From Lineus longissimus (lineage: Eukaryota; Nemertea; Pilidiophora; Heteronemertea; Lineidae), in the NCBI RefSeq assembly GCF_910592395.1, contig NC_088312.1:14735292-14799291 (forward strand): DNA of 64,000 nt, read 5' to 3'. How positions within the stretch are numbered: position 1 is the first letter of the stretch; each line of letters begins with the position of its first letter. The notes under the pieces are model-generated. The model saw only the letters and a list, made by a program, of their open reading frames with translations, did no database searches and was not told the DNA's origin. Made by a program: the position numbers and the translations under genes. Shown here in pieces: positions 1-11,759 of this stretch.

Positions 1-1453
1 GGCGGAGTGCGGTTCATTCCCTGTCCGCTGCACCTGAACTCGGCGGTTCATTCCCTGTCTCCTGGTTGGTTGGGTTCTGCGTATAAAACTGCCCCTCCCT
101 TAGCAGCGGGAGTTCCATCTTAAGTTCGCTCTTGGATAATTAAAAGAGTACGTATAACATCTAAATCTCGTGTGGATGTTCTTCCCTGTTTGATCCCGGA
201 GTTAGTCCCCAAGACTGAAACCCCCAGGAGATCAGTAATGGAGCCCCCCCCCCGATAACAATGGGATCGTAGAGTTAGGGTTAGGGGTCTTTGATCGTCT
301 TTGTTAGTGTGGGATGTCGCCATCCCAGAGCATTGTTATTTCATTACAATGGCTTCCAGTAACACCCTGCACGGTGCAATTGTTATTCCTGCGTCTGCTC
401 TTGTCGAGGTGTTGTGTTATCTAATGACGCAGTGTTGGGACACAGCTGCCGTCCAAACCTAAAAAAGGCTGTTACCATTTTTAATGTCGACAATGCTTAA
501 AGATGTTGCAGAGAATATTGACCGAAACTGTTGAATGCAACTTTCAGAGAACGTTTACTTTGGTATGAAACTGTCGTGATCAATTCAGGGCAGACTGAGT
601 ACATTTTGGTAACACTTGGTGCCAACTTCCCACGAGTGAGACATGTTGCGGTTTTATTCAAAGTTCCTACTGACCACTTTATTAGGCCTGTGCTTTCTTG
701 CTTTTTTGTGGTTTGAGGTGCCAGCTTTCACATCTAATCGACTACTTGTGAACGCAGGAGACAGGAAAGCTAATATTAGGTGAGTGTGACTGCGTTACAC
801 AGGTAAAAGTGTCCATGCATGGATCTTTGACGGCGATTCCACCCTTGGCAAACCCATGCATATATGATGAAGACCCCCATTCAGATCCATGGATGGAACC
901 CATCGTCGTATCAACCATGGGCCCATCATTGATCCGTGGATGGAATCCGTTATCAGGCATCAACAAATTTATATCAGAATTGGTGAAATATTCTTATTTT
1001 CCAGAATTCTGAAGACTGTACTTTGGCTTGTACTTTGCTGCATACGTTCACGTACATTTTTCTGGGACCCACCGTCATTGGGCCTATGATCGAACTCCAA
1101 TCGATGGAACGTCACGGCCCATCAGTGGATCTACCATCGGCCATCATAGAATCTATGATGGGATCCTAGAGTCAAACGTGGATGGTGATAATCATCATAG
1201 ATCCATCCATGGGCCCATCAATGATCCATGCATGGCCCCTTTCAATAAGCAGGTTCCGAAATCTGATCGAACGACAAACGACGAAGTACGAAGGTCTGTT
1301 CGTGTGAAGTCGTGTTGTGCTATCGTTTGCAGCGGAGGGGTTTCTTTACAGAGCACCTCACAATTCGGATCTTAAATCTTTCATAACAACATTATCAAAG
1401 CCACAAAGCAAAAGGTTTTCTTGCCATTCAGCCTGATGTTTACCTCATTTCAG
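1..1453. other. No gene recognised; ATGGGCCCAT-centred local repeats
   Basis: No coding region longer than about 115 codons shows family features here. Between about 810 and 1240 the sequence is rich in related short blocks. The clearest pair is CCATGGGCCCATCATTGATC near 915 and CCATGGGCCCATCAATGATC near 1207; both contain the 10-bp palindrome ATGGGCCCAT. Upstream exons of the downstream sulfotransferase-like gene could lie here or outside the window, but none can be recognised. Confidence 0.5.
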
Positions 1454-2591
1454 CTCATTACAATGGCTGGGCGGAGTCCCCGAAGAGACCGCGTGCCATG
1501 ACTGGAAAACCGGTGTCATAACTTTTATTCCAAAAGAAAGACCCTGCCCCTGTCGACCCGCCGATCATATCTACTTCCTGAAGGTCCACAAGTGTGGCTC
1601 GACCACTTTCGCTGGTTTATTGGTCCGTTTTGCGTACAAATACCGACTTTCTTTCGGCCAGCGCTCTGATACTTTACATTACTGGTTGGGATGGCCGCAT
1701 TCGTTGCTTCCGACACATGTCTCGCCCACATACGTGAGGAACCTCACGCGATACATAACCTTTGACATTCCGGGAAAAAAGGCCAACAACAGTTTGATAG
1801 ACATCATCACGCTGCATACCGTTTACAATCAAACTACCTTGAACAAGGTCATGCCATACGATACGGTTAAGGTCGCCATCATCCGGGAACCTTTCTCTAC
1901 CTTCCAATCCGCCTTCAATTACGTTGATTTTGATCATGTCAAGGCCCTGAATATTGAGGGACCGAACCCCATGAAAACATACCTAGAGAGCCCCACCTTA
2001 AAGGAAAAGACCATTCACGGCAAACACTTTCAAAACTTTATCAGCACGGAGTTTGGATTCTCAAACCATTCGGTGAATGACCCCACGGTAGTGGAGGAGT
2101 TCATTGCGTATATTGACAAGCACTTCCGCCTCGTAACCATCACGGAATACTTTAAAGAATCGCTTGTGCTATTGAAGCGCATGTTGTGTTGGAAGACAGA
2201 AGATATAGTCTTTTTGCACCTGAACAAAAACCTCGATAAAACACATCAAGTTAAGCCCGAGTCGGGGAGAAACTTTACATATCTCAAAACTCTCCATAAG
2301 CGATGGAGCAGAGCTGATTACATATTCTATGACAATTTCAACCAGACATTCTGGAGAAAAATTGGACGAGAGGGAAAACAATTTCATGACGAGTTGAGAG
2401 ATTTTGAATTGATTTTATCAAAAGTGACGAAGTTCTGTCGAGACGGTGCAAAGGCAGTCCCACCTGGAGATAGGCTGATGGTTTCTAAAACTAGGTGGCA
2501 CAGTGCCTTTTATGTGACAATGCTACAATGTGACCAGATGCAAGCGGATATATACACAAATATGAAACTATATTTCGATAGGGATTGGTGA
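1454..2591 (+). CDS. Galactose-3-O-sulfotransferase-like protein, 3' coding exon (partial)
   Basis: Probable Golgi type II enzyme that moves sulfate from PAPS to the 3-OH of galactose on glycolipids or glycoproteins (Gal3ST family). The exon encodes 378 residues. A 5'-phosphosulfate loop (FLKVHKCGSTT, about residues 41-51) and a 3'-phosphate region (IIREPFS, about 142-149) are visible. The C-terminal part with NQTFWRKIG matches the family's conserved end. The frame is open upstream of the first in-frame Met at 1620, and the PAPS loop lies upstream of that Met, so a Met start there would remove the active site. A splice acceptor TACCTCATTTCAG ending at 1453 is the likely exon start. The exon with the N-terminal membrane anchor is not seen. 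The TGA stop is at 2589-2591. Family assignment is strong; substrate is unknown. Confidence 0.82.
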
Positions 2592-3424
2592 GGTGTACAG
2601 AACGTATAAGATCAGTCGAAATATTCATTTCTTGACACTATTCTGGTGACATTTTGTTTTTGAAATTTTCTAATGACGGTTTCACTCAAATGTGGTTATA
2701 AATATTTCATACTTTTGAAAATATACATTATGATTGTCGCCTTGAGTACCAACATTGGAAATAATTAATGAGCTGTTTGGTTTGAGGCCGATGAAATTAT
2801 CAATTAGCGGGCGAAATATCTAAACATGCCTCCTTGTAGTCCAAAATGGATGAGATTGCATTTAATGGGAAAATGTGGGAAATAGATGCTTAGAAATTCG
2901 TTTGTTGTTTAATTTTCGGTTTGCCAAACCTCGAATTTCTAATCTCGTTCCCAAAAAACTAGCAAATGGTGAATTAACTGGCTCACTGGACTTTGCACAA
3001 AAGAAAGCAACGAGCACAATGGGGGAGCGACCATTATTTTTGACCCCGCCATTTTGTCTTCCTAAAATAAACTTGGGGCTAACACGGCCACAGAATAGCC
3101 GTACCTCCATATTGTGAGTAAATGTAAACCTGGTGGTATTAGCTCCTGATACTTTGCATTGCCGCGGGAAGTACCTACGTCTACCTGTTTGGCTCATTTA
3201 GTATACTGTATGTGTATCTGGGAGCCATGTCCCATAGGGAAAAAGTCTCTGTAACCAAACTCTGGCTACTTATATAACACGGGATCTTGCTCCAATCCGT
3301 GTCTGTGAAGTTGGCTCCCAGTTCCCAGTTCGTTATTCGTACCCATTTTGAAACATGGTATGTTTGGGTACGAAATGGGCTTAGCATTTCCCAGTTCCCA
3401 ATTCAAATTTCTTTCAGTTAACCC
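2592..3424. other. 3' flank of the sulfotransferase exon; nothing else recognised
   Basis: AT-rich sequence after the stop codon, with no protein-family similarity seen. The first AATAAA after the stop is near 3065, so the 3' UTR may extend about 0.5 kb. Short open frames here show no conserved motifs. Confidence 0.4.
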
Positions 3425-4391
3425 TCCACAGTCCGATAACTCAACTTGGTGGTTTTAACCCTTTCCTACTAAGCTCTCGATTCAACTATCAGTGACTTTA
3501 ACCCTTTCTGACCCATTTCCCGGTTCAAAATACCAGCTCCTTATTCGTCTTAACTCGTTTTAACCCTTTATAACTCCATTTCCCGATTCATTTACAGTCA
3601 CTTTAACCCTTTCTGACGCTATTTCCCGGTTCAAAATGCCAACTCCTTATTCGTCTTAACGAATTTTAGCCATTTATAAGTCTATTTTCCGATACAAATA
3701 CTGGCTCCCGATTCAGCTACAAGTCACTTTAACCCTTTCTGACTCCATTTCATTCATTTGCAGGTCACTTTAACCCTTTCTGACTCCATTTCCCAGTTCA
3801 AAATGCCAGTTCCTTATTCGTCTTAACTCATTTTAACCCTCTATAAGTCCATTTCGCGATTCAAATGCTGGCTCCCGATTCAGCTACAAGTCACTTTAAC
3901 CCTTTCTGACTCCATTTCTCAGTTCAAAATGCCAGTTCCTTATTCGTCTTAACTCATTTTAACCCTCTATAAGTCCATTTCCCGATTCAAATGCTGGCTC
4001 CCGATTCAGCTACAAGTCACTTTAACCCTTTCTGACTCCATTTTATTCATTTGCAAGTCACTTTAACCCTTTCTGACTCCATTTCCCAGTTGAAAATGCC
4101 AGTTCCTTATTCGTCTTAACTCATTTTAACCCTCTATAAGTCCATTTCCCGATTCAAATGCTGGCTCCCGATTCAGCTACAAGTCACTTTAACCCTTTCT
4201 GACTCCATTTCATTCATTTGCAAGTCACTTTAACCCTTTCTGACTCCATTTCCCAGTTCAAAATGCCAGTTCCTTATTCGTCTTAACTCATTTTAAGCCT
4301 CTATAACTCCATTTCCCGATTCAAATACTGGCTCCCGATTCAGTTACAAGTCACTTTAACACTTTCTGACTCCATTTCATTCATTTGCAAG
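3425..4391. repeat. Satellite array, left part
   Basis: Head-to-tail repeats built from modules such as CACTTTAACCCTTTCTGACT, CAGTTCAAAATGCCAGTTCC and TTATTCGTCTTAACTCATTT. The CAGTTCAAAATG block recurs at about 3794, 3920, 4087 and 4253. This gives two unit lengths: about 126 bp, and about 166 bp when an extra ATTCATTTGCAAGTCACTTT module is present. The array is interrupted at 4392 by a transposon and resumes at 6814. Confidence 0.9.
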
Positions 4392-6813
4392 CAAGGAGGA
4401 TACCGCGGTGACGTCATATCACGTGATTACATCCCATATTACTGATCGCTATGGCCAATCAGATTCAGTCTACTGACAGCACCAGCACTGAACACATCTC
4501 TGCGTCTCACTGTCTGGTGCGCTCCTGTACACAAAAACACCAATGGACATGAAATATTGCAATACCTAGTATGGATTCTTCCTGTGTAAAATAAAATTTA
4601 CAGAGCAGATTAACTTCCACGAATAAAAAAGATGTTTGGCGTGGCCAAAGTGCGGAAATAATGTCTCCGCTAAAATAATAATTTAAATACACTACGAAAT
4701 ACACTAGGCAATGCACTACGCGATACACGGTAGAGATGCAGTTGAGTTTGTTATTGTTTTGACTTAGAAGCCCGCCCATATCATTATATATTCATGTATT
4801 CATGAAGTATGAACTCATTTCTGTCCCATACAACTCAGAACAGTCAATTTCTCCTTAAATCATCACCGAAACCGCGATATCCGCAGGAAGATTTCATTCT
4901 AGAGTCCGAAAATGCATGATCTTACAGGGGCGCTAATTCGACAAATAGAGGGGATCTATGCGAGTTTTAGGTCCTACAGGTCTCGAACTTGTAAAATCTG
5001 TAAACATGCCTCCAAATCCCATTATGATAATGAAGAGATTGCCCCATATCTGGGGGCAGGCGGTATTTGCACCACGCCACCACGGGCACCACGCGACCAT
5101 CACGCCACCACGCGAACAGGCGGAGCGATCATAATGACGATATCAAAACAGACCATCAGACCACAGACACTTGAGAGTTGTGGTTACACCTACCAATTAT
5201 AGATGGCATGTTGGTATACTGCGCTGTTGCCTGACGGGATTTACGAGTATATATTACTTGTTAATGGCGTTCGCAAAAAGCAGGGCTATTATTAAGCCGC
5301 TATACATCCGTGTCCAACCGTTTGTCATGAGAGATCTTATCACACCATTATTGTTATCACAATACTGTCACTGCGGAGAAAGTATAGATCGGAGACCTAT
5401 TATTGCGAATTCGTGTTGTACAGAGACTTGTCCCCGGTAAAGGTCCTGTACGGCATGTACGCTTATGCATTGAAGGCCTATTTCATGAATAGCAATATGG
5501 GCCCAGGCTTATACATCGTAGACGTATTACAGTCATTTGAAAGTCAGTATAGTCCCCAGTTTTAAAAGTCCGGGTGATTTTTCAGGAATTTAAAGATGAC
5601 TACTGCATTAACTTTCATATCAGGCCATTGATTTTGAACATTCTGCCCTAGGTCATATGCATTCGGAGAGCGCGATCGCTACTGGGGACCTTTTGGTCGC
5701 TCGTGGGACCCACTTTGATGATCGCCGCCCAGACCCTCACCAGACCCTCACCCAGCAGCGATCAACTTAGTTCTCCCAGCAGTATTGATTGATTATTGCC
5801 AATAATCACTCTTATTCTAATGGAGACAGTACTGAGGGTCCCAGCAGCGATCAGAGGGTCCCAGCAGCGTTCAACTTATAGTGAGTCTCTCACCTCTCAC
5901 AGTTTGTCCTAACCTAGTCACGCCTGTAACAGGGATACATTCAGTGATGAATCAAATAAGACCTAATGCCCTTACTCTGTTTATAAGTCAGCTAAAGTTG
6001 GCCAATTTGACCCCCTGCTCCTACATAGTCCCCCTTTAATGGGAAACTATAGGCAACAGCTAGGTAGGCAAGATAAAGTTACACAAAGTCGCCAATAAGG
6101 GTCTCTCACACAACAGTATGTTGAAACTATGCACACGTGTTCGAGTGAGTGATAAATCTAACTCCTCCTCCCCCCCCCCCCCCAACCCACCCCACCCAAA
6201 CGAACGGCCACCCCTTTAAAGGGAGACTATATAACCCACTCGTACTCGTATGGTTTTTGCAGGTCAGTCGTCAGTTGGAGTAGGTCTAGTTACTCAACGG
6301 TAATTCAGTACGTATTTCCGTAGTTGGCGTACGCCTTTATTCCAAGAACGGGCATCAGAGAAGCTAGGATAGCAGCCAACGCCATCTATAATTGTTCCAA
6401 GAAACCATGATCCAATGAATCAACCGCTATTTTGATATCGTCATTATGATCGCTCCGCCTGTTCGCGTGGTGGCGTGGTGGTCGCGTAGTGCCCGTGGTG
6501 GCGTGGTGCAAATACCGCCTGCCATATCTGGGAGACTGTTTTGAAACCATCGCTAATTTTGGAAGATCGGTGCCCGACTATTTGGTTTTAAAAACCCTAT
6601 TTTCCCCATCAAAACAGCACTTTTCATTATTCAAATGATAACTTATTGTCTGAAGACTTATTTCATAGCAGAAAAGTACTAATAACTCTGATTTGAAGCG
6701 AAAAATCTAACTTTATTTGATGACTTGATTTTCCCTTGGCCGTGGATCGAGTTTGTTTACAATATGCAGTGTCATCTTGGAAAAGCCGTGACGTCACCGC
6801 GGTATCGTCCTTG
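4392..6813. mobile_element. Non-autonomous TIR DNA transposon (MULE-type TSD), outer element
   Basis: The 2,422-bp element has 25-bp terminal inverted repeats with one mismatch: left 4392-4416 starts CAAGGAGGATACCGCGGTGA, and right 6789-6813 is its reverse complement with G to C at position 7. It is flanked by a perfect 9-bp target duplication ATTTGCAAG (4383-4391 and 6814-6822). Intact satellite copies without an insertion (around 4218-4232) show the unoccupied target. A 9-bp duplication fits Mutator-like elements, but no transposase is encoded, so the superfamily is inferred from duplication length only. Confidence 0.85.
5055..6523. mobile_element. Non-autonomous TIR DNA transposon nested in the outer element
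   Basis: The 1,469-bp element has 94-bp terminal inverted repeats (5055-5148 and 6430-6523) that match at 92 of 94 positions by eye. The ends begin GGCAGGCGGTATTTGCACCA. A perfect 9-bp target duplication ATATCTGGG lies at 5046-5054 and 6524-6532. The TIR interior is built from CACCACG-like repeats. No transposase is encoded. The interior carries a homopolymer C run near 6170 and CCCAGCAGCG-type repeats near 5750-5875. It inserted into the outer element and is therefore younger. Confidence 0.88.
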
Positions 6814-7160
6814 ATTTGCAAGTCACTTTAACCCTTTTTGACTCCATTTCCCGGTTCAAAATGCCAGCTCCTTATTCGTCTTAACTCATTTTAACCCTCT
6901 ATAACTCCATTTCGCGATTCAAATACTGGCTCCCAATTCAGCTACAAGTCACTTTAACCCTTTCTGACTCCATTTCCCAGTTCAAAATGCCAGTTCCTTT
7001 TTCGTTTCAACTAATTTTAACCCTCCCGATTCAGCTACAAGTCACTTTAACCCTTTCTGACTCCATTTCATTCATTTGCGAGTCACTTTAAGCCATTTTG
7101 ACTCCATTTCCCGGTTCAAAATGCCAGCTCCTTATTCGTTTCAACTCATTTTAAACATTT
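6814..7160. repeat. Satellite array, right part
   Basis: The same modules as the left array (CACTTTAACCCT, TTCAAAATGCCAG, CTCCCGATTCAGCTACAAG) resume directly after the outer transposon's target duplication. The units degrade towards 7160, where similarity to the consensus fades. Confidence 0.85.
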
Positions 7161-8871
7161 TATCCAAAATGATAGCTTCTTTTTCGTTTTACATCATACT
7201 TAACGTTACTTAACCATTTCTGGATTTAAATGATATTAGCTCCCGTTTCAACTTTTGAGATATTTATCACGTTCTTAGACCATATCATCCTAGTTCAAAA
7301 TGCTGGCCCCTTACTATATGACATCTCCCTCTTGACCTGGAGTCACGATTGTATTGTTGCTGCTCAGCTAAGTCTGAAGTTTCTCGTACAATCACGTGAT
7401 AGGCGGATGACCACAGTTGCTATATTTAGTATGGCCACTACGAAGGTGGCACTATTTTGAGACGGGTATCCCTGGTTTATCTTGTATTATTGTGTACTAG
7501 CTGTCGCCGCCAGCTAATTATGCATGTAACCATGCTTGTTTATACCACTTGCATATTACCGCTAAGCTCCTCCCTCTTGCAGTCAATCAGACGACTTAAA
7601 ATTACCATTCCTGATTTTAATCCCTTTCTCTGAGCCAATCAGAGTAATTGCATTCATCCTGTACGTATTTGTAACCCGTATATGATATGTTTGTGGATAA
7701 TAAAGCAGATTCAATTTAGTCGTAGATTAACCAAGTTGTTTAAGAGTTGTTTCTCACGAACCTGTTGTACCTCAATGTAACCCACTACACTAGCATTGTA
7801 CCCGTGGCGCAGGCAGGTTCAAATGGGCTATACCTTGAATAGATTGAATTGCAATGAAAATCTAATGCAATATCAAAGGAGCAATATCGAAGAGACAAAT
7901 TAAACCAACCATTTGTCCACAGACTCGGACCTAGCTGTGGCGTGCTGTATGCGTGCACATAAAAGTATATCAATTGGTCTGATAGAGATGATGTGGCAAT
8001 GTGAATATGCCTCATTCCTTAGTCAGCAATATGCGCCTTTTTATACGGAGAAGGAGAACCCAGGTAGGCCTTCACATGTCGGCCTCCAAATGGCTCGAAC
8101 CAATTATTCACTATCACTAACTTTAAAATGCGTGCTCCTCCTACATGTAGCATGATCTCAAGCAAGGCACTAGATAAGTCCATGCCAAGTTCAGAGTGCC
8201 TCTTAAGATACATCAAGTATTGAAAGCTGTGGTGAGCACATAAACAGACCATGGTAACCTTCATTTGAAAATCCCTTTATAATAAAGGGCTAGCATTGGC
8301 TAACACAGCACCCATAAACAATAGCCCACCAATTTGACCCCAGCTCCTTACTGCGGGAAAACCCAAGTCCAGCAACCAAAAGTACCAAAAATAAATGTTT
8401 GTTTACATTTGAACTGCACACTTGCGTTTGTTTACAATTTCTTTCCCCGCGAAATCTCGAAGATCAGGTGACCTGCAATCGTGGATTGAAAATAACATTA
8501 ACCTTGGTTCAGCAGGTCAACAGGGACAGGCTGTTCCAATCATCCCCCTACATCCAGCTGTTCAACAGGTAGTGTAAGTCACCCCACAGGGAGTGCAGGT
8601 GATTGATTAATCCCCTGCATAACTAAACAGTAATGACTTGGCTTCTGTGAGTGGTAAGGAGAATTGACAGTGTCCAATTAAAAATCCCTCATTACTGCTC
8701 CGCTGAAGTAAATTTCCGAAAATCAACATAACGTTGCATCTGGATAACATATCACCTGCAAACGTGCAAAATTTCGAGACGAAACACTACGATGATATAA
8801 ATGGCTTTGTGCCTTTATTTATGTCATATAATTTAATTGTAAATTCGTAAGTAGCTGCGTTTGTTGCAACA
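7161..8871. other. No gene recognised
   Basis: Non-coding by inspection. Open frames near 7230-7460 and 7785-8264 have no recognisable motifs and overlap on both strands. An AATAAA lies near 7700. Confidence 0.4.
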
Positions 8872-9002
8872 GAGAATGTAAATAATGGGGTGATAGGAAT
8901 AATAGGTATTTGAAGCCATTTTGACCAAAGCCCTTACAGGCCTTTTTGTCTCAAATTAGCTTAGAAACCCCTAAGAACCAGCCACCCCATTATTTACATT
9001 CT
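8872..9002. mobile_element. Short palindromic MITE-like element
   Basis: About 130 bp bounded by 20-bp perfect inverted repeats: AGAATGTAAATAATGGGGTG at 8872-8891 and its reverse complement at 8983-9002. No convincing target duplication was found, so the exact ends are uncertain. Confidence 0.55.
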
Positions 9003-9195
9003 TAGGGAATACTAAAGCTCAATGGGTTATTTTCTTAAAATAAATGGCCTTTTTACTGTCTTCATTATCCAAAACTGAAGTTAAAACCAAAGTTATCAGA
9101 TGGCAGCACTGACGTAATTAATGTTAAACAGGTGTTACCTTAAACAGATGTTACTTTAAATAGGCATAAATGTCATTGATCCAAAGACTGTATTC

Positions 9196-9280
9196 AATGG
9201 CCGAGTGGGTAAAGCATGGAGCTTCCACACATGAGGTTATGTTTTGGCGTGGGTTCGTTTCCCGGTGAAGGCAACATATG
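9196..9280 (+). repeat. tRNA-like SINE head or tRNA pseudogene
   Basis: An A-box-like TGGCCGAGTGGGTAAAGC at about 9199 is followed about 35 bases later by a B-box-like GGGTTCGTTTCCC. This is the spacing and sequence of a tRNA-Ser/Leu-type internal pol III promoter. A clean cloverleaf and anticodon are not evident, so a tRNA-derived SINE or decayed tRNA is more likely than a working tRNA. Confidence 0.5.
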
Positions 9281-10195
9281 AAAACTGGCCTATGCCAAGC
9301 TTGTTTACTGCGTCGGTTGTTTAGTTACATGTTACAATGAAAGATGTCGCTTACAATCGGTTGCCAAGGAATTTGAGATTGTTGTCATTGTACAACGAGC
9401 AAACACTGGTTTGCCGGTTGCTATCAAAACAATGTCCGTTGCTAAGATGACAGGAATTATGGGTAATGACGTGTATGTATGTTCAGCAGGGTGTCTTCAG
9501 CCAATCAAATCGTTACACGTTGGCATCGAGTTAAAGGCCTTGGCATAGAGTTGGCTTGACACGTATTGACTGCATGCTACCTAGAGCGTATGTGCATGAT
9601 CAAGCCAACACACCTCTAGAAAAGTGGACTGGTCCGTCAGTACACAGAAGAATGCATGGCGTTGTTTCAATCACAGAAAATAACGTTTTATGTTAAGATA
9701 AAGTTTGCCAATGGCCTGTCTCTTAATCTACACATTTTAGGTGAACTAATAACTTTTTAATCATGCAATTACAGCGAGTAATAGCTTTGTTTTAATGCAA
9801 AATGCAACCGTCAATCCCCGGCGTCAACCCCGGTAACACGGCCATATTGACGCGGTTTTGTTTACAAGTTGAAACCGGGATATTTAGCGTGTTAAGCCAA
9901 GCATAACTACTAGACACGCAGATTAATATTTTAGGAATATTCTCTACAAGCTTTTAAGAGCAGAAATGTAAGCATCGAAGCATTATTGGCCGGTAAAACA
10001 GGCAAAAACAACATTGTAACAGTCTCGCTAGCTAGTATGGCGAAATGACAGATCTCCAAGTGCTTTCCCTAATGATATGTGAGCTAGGTGATGACGTCAT
10101 GGCCGGGAATTTTGAACTACTGGTAGTCAATGCAAGTGTTTTTGAGAGGCCTGCTCTTGGAACTATTATTAATTTTACGAGTAAATAAATACAAG
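9281..10195. other. Left flank of the Polinton-like element; no gene recognised
   Basis: No family-like coding sequence. The left terminus and inverted repeat of the Polinton should lie here if preserved. Comparing it by eye with the right flank (21.3-21.6 kb) revealed no matching inverted repeat. Confidence 0.35.
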
Positions 10196-11452
10196 ATGGC
10201 CACTGGATATTTATTAAATACAGATAGAGCACATAGAATTCCACTCGGTTTGAAAGCTGAGAGGCAGCATCACATCATTACTCATAATCCCTCTTCTGCT
10301 AATCCCAAAGAAACTTTGTATGTTAGAATACCGGCATTGAGGGAGAATACATTTTTTGTACCTAAATCTCTTTATTTGTCTGCTGATGTAACCATTTCTG
10401 GTGATTCTAAAAATAGTGTTGTAAATAATCTTGGTAGAAATCTAATCTCAAAGATGGTGGTTAAGTGGGGAACAGAGCAGATATTTGACCTTGACGAATA
10501 CAGCCATTTTTCTACATTTAAAGATCTGTGGCTAACTGGAGAAGAAATCAATGATAGAGTTTTTCAGGGTATTCAATCAGAACATCTTAGAGAATTAAGA
10601 TCGGGAGTAGCTGAAGCTGATGTCACTGGTGAAACAGCTAATGAAAAGACACTAAAGGAAGTGTTTGATAAGAAGTACAAAATACCATTAGATTTTGAAT
10701 TATTCCACCATCATGCTCCATTTTACAAGTTTCCAATTCAAGAAGATGTGATTTTTGAAATAACTTTAGCACCAAAGGAGGAAATCATAGTCACCGCAAC
10801 CACAGCTAGTATGGGCTACAAACTTGAAAATATCAGTTTTGAATACGACACGGTTACTAATAAGATGATTGCAAATCAACTGAGCAAACAGTACAACTCT
10901 GGTTTCTCGATATTTTATGATTGGGTAGACCATTTTAAAACAGTTAATGTTACTGCTAATGAAACACTGATTAATGAGAACATCAACTTTCCAAGAATGT
11001 CAATTAAAGGATTATTGTTATTATTTGTGTCTGACTATGTAGATAGAGCTAGAGATTCAGAGAAGTTTGAAAACCCTAACATAAGTAATGTACAAATCAC
11101 AATTGAGGGTGTTGCCAATCAGGTGTTCCCAGAAGGAATGAGAATGATGGATCAATGGGAGGAGATCAAGAAACACTTCATGTCTGAAGATTTGAAGAAA
11201 ACTCATGACTGTAACATGACAATGGAGAAATACTATGGTGATTCTAATCACTATGGTTTATGGTTGGAGCTGAGAACTACTGAAGACAATAGATTACACG
11301 GATCAGGAAAGAAGCTCCAGAACACAAAAGATGGTATTCAATTATCTATTACAAAGAAATCTGGAAAGGGACCATACAAAATGCACATATTCGTGGTTTC
11401 TGATGCCCAGGTAAACATCCAGAATTCTCAGATTGCTTCACTCCAGCACTAA
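10196..11452 (+). CDS. Polinton major capsid protein-like (double jelly-roll, PY type)
   Basis: A 418-residue intact frame. The start chosen is the ATG in ACAAGATGGCC at 10196; an earlier Met at 10130 would add a hydrophobic stretch with no conserved context. It is the first gene of the block and lies just before the penton and ATPase genes, as expected for the capsid gene of Polintons (PY, about 430 residues). The protein has no signal peptide or membrane segment and contains many alternating beta-like hydrophobic stretches. It would assemble the putative virion shell. The fold is inferred from length, context and general character; no short diagnostic motif exists, and a structure prediction would settle it. 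Confidence 0.7.
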   Translation: MATGYLLNTDRAHRIPLGLKAERQHHIITHNPSSANPKETLYVRIPALRENTFFVPKSLYLSADVTISGDSKNSVVNNLGRNLISKMVVKWGTEQIFDLDEYSHFSTFKDLWLTGEEINDRVFQGIQSEHLRELRSGVAEADVTGETANEKTLKEVFDKKYKIPLDFELFHHHAPFYKFPIQEDVIFEITLAPKEEIIVTATTASMGYKLENISFEYDTVTNKMIANQLSKQYNSGFSIFYDWVDHFKTVNVTANETLINENINFPRMSIKGLLLLFVSDYVDRARDSEKFENPNISNVQITIEGVANQVFPEGMRMMDQWEEIKKHFMSEDLKKTHDCNMTMEKYYGDSNHYGLWLELRTTEDNRLHGSGKKLQNTKDGIQLSITKKSGKGPYKMHIFVVSDAQVNIQNSQIASLQH

Positions 11453-11503
11453 GGTGCTGCAAGAACAAAGTTCGCTACAACATTAGATTTTCATCCTAAT
11501 TAA

Positions 11504-11740
11504 ATGGATACACCTGGAAAGAAAGATATCATAAATACACTGTATCAAAGTTTACTATTGGCATCAACAACAATTGGTTACTCTATGTTACTGAAAAGGT
11601 TCTTGAGAATCAATATCGGTCCCCCAAGTCAGGCCAACCTAGAGAAAATTATTAAACTGGATGGAACTGTAGCTATTACTAATGGAACATTAGAGTACCT
11701 TTGCGATCAAGGAATCCTACCCAGAAATATTATGAAGTAA
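11504..11740 (+). CDS. Small Polinton protein of unknown function
   Basis: A 78-residue protein starting at an ATG in TTAAATGG, 51 bp after the capsid gene. It has one moderately hydrophobic segment (about residues 14-30, YQSLLLASTTIGYSMLL) that could be a membrane helix or a buried amphipathic helix. The rest is basic and hydrophilic. It lies between capsid and penton genes and is likely virion-associated. No family was recognised. Confidence 0.55.
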   Translation: MDTPGKKDIINTLYQSLLLASTTIGYSMLLKRFLRINIGPPSQANLEKIIKLDGTVAITNGTLEYLCDQGILPRNIMK

Positions 11741-11759
11741 GAATAATTTACTTAACTAA

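Noticed and set aside
275-293. Two TTAGGG units, possible interstitial telomere repeat
   Set aside because: Only two units; expected by chance in 64 kb.
6168-6182. Long homopolymer runs (C near 6170 and 33320, G near 31380 and 62310) as regulatory or G-quadruplex elements
   Set aside because: Isolated homopolymers with no supporting context; may also be sequencing or assembly uncertain.
3425-7160. CRISPR-like array or centromeric satellite
   Set aside because: Units are contiguous without unique spacers and the context is metazoan; the array is too short to call it centromeric.
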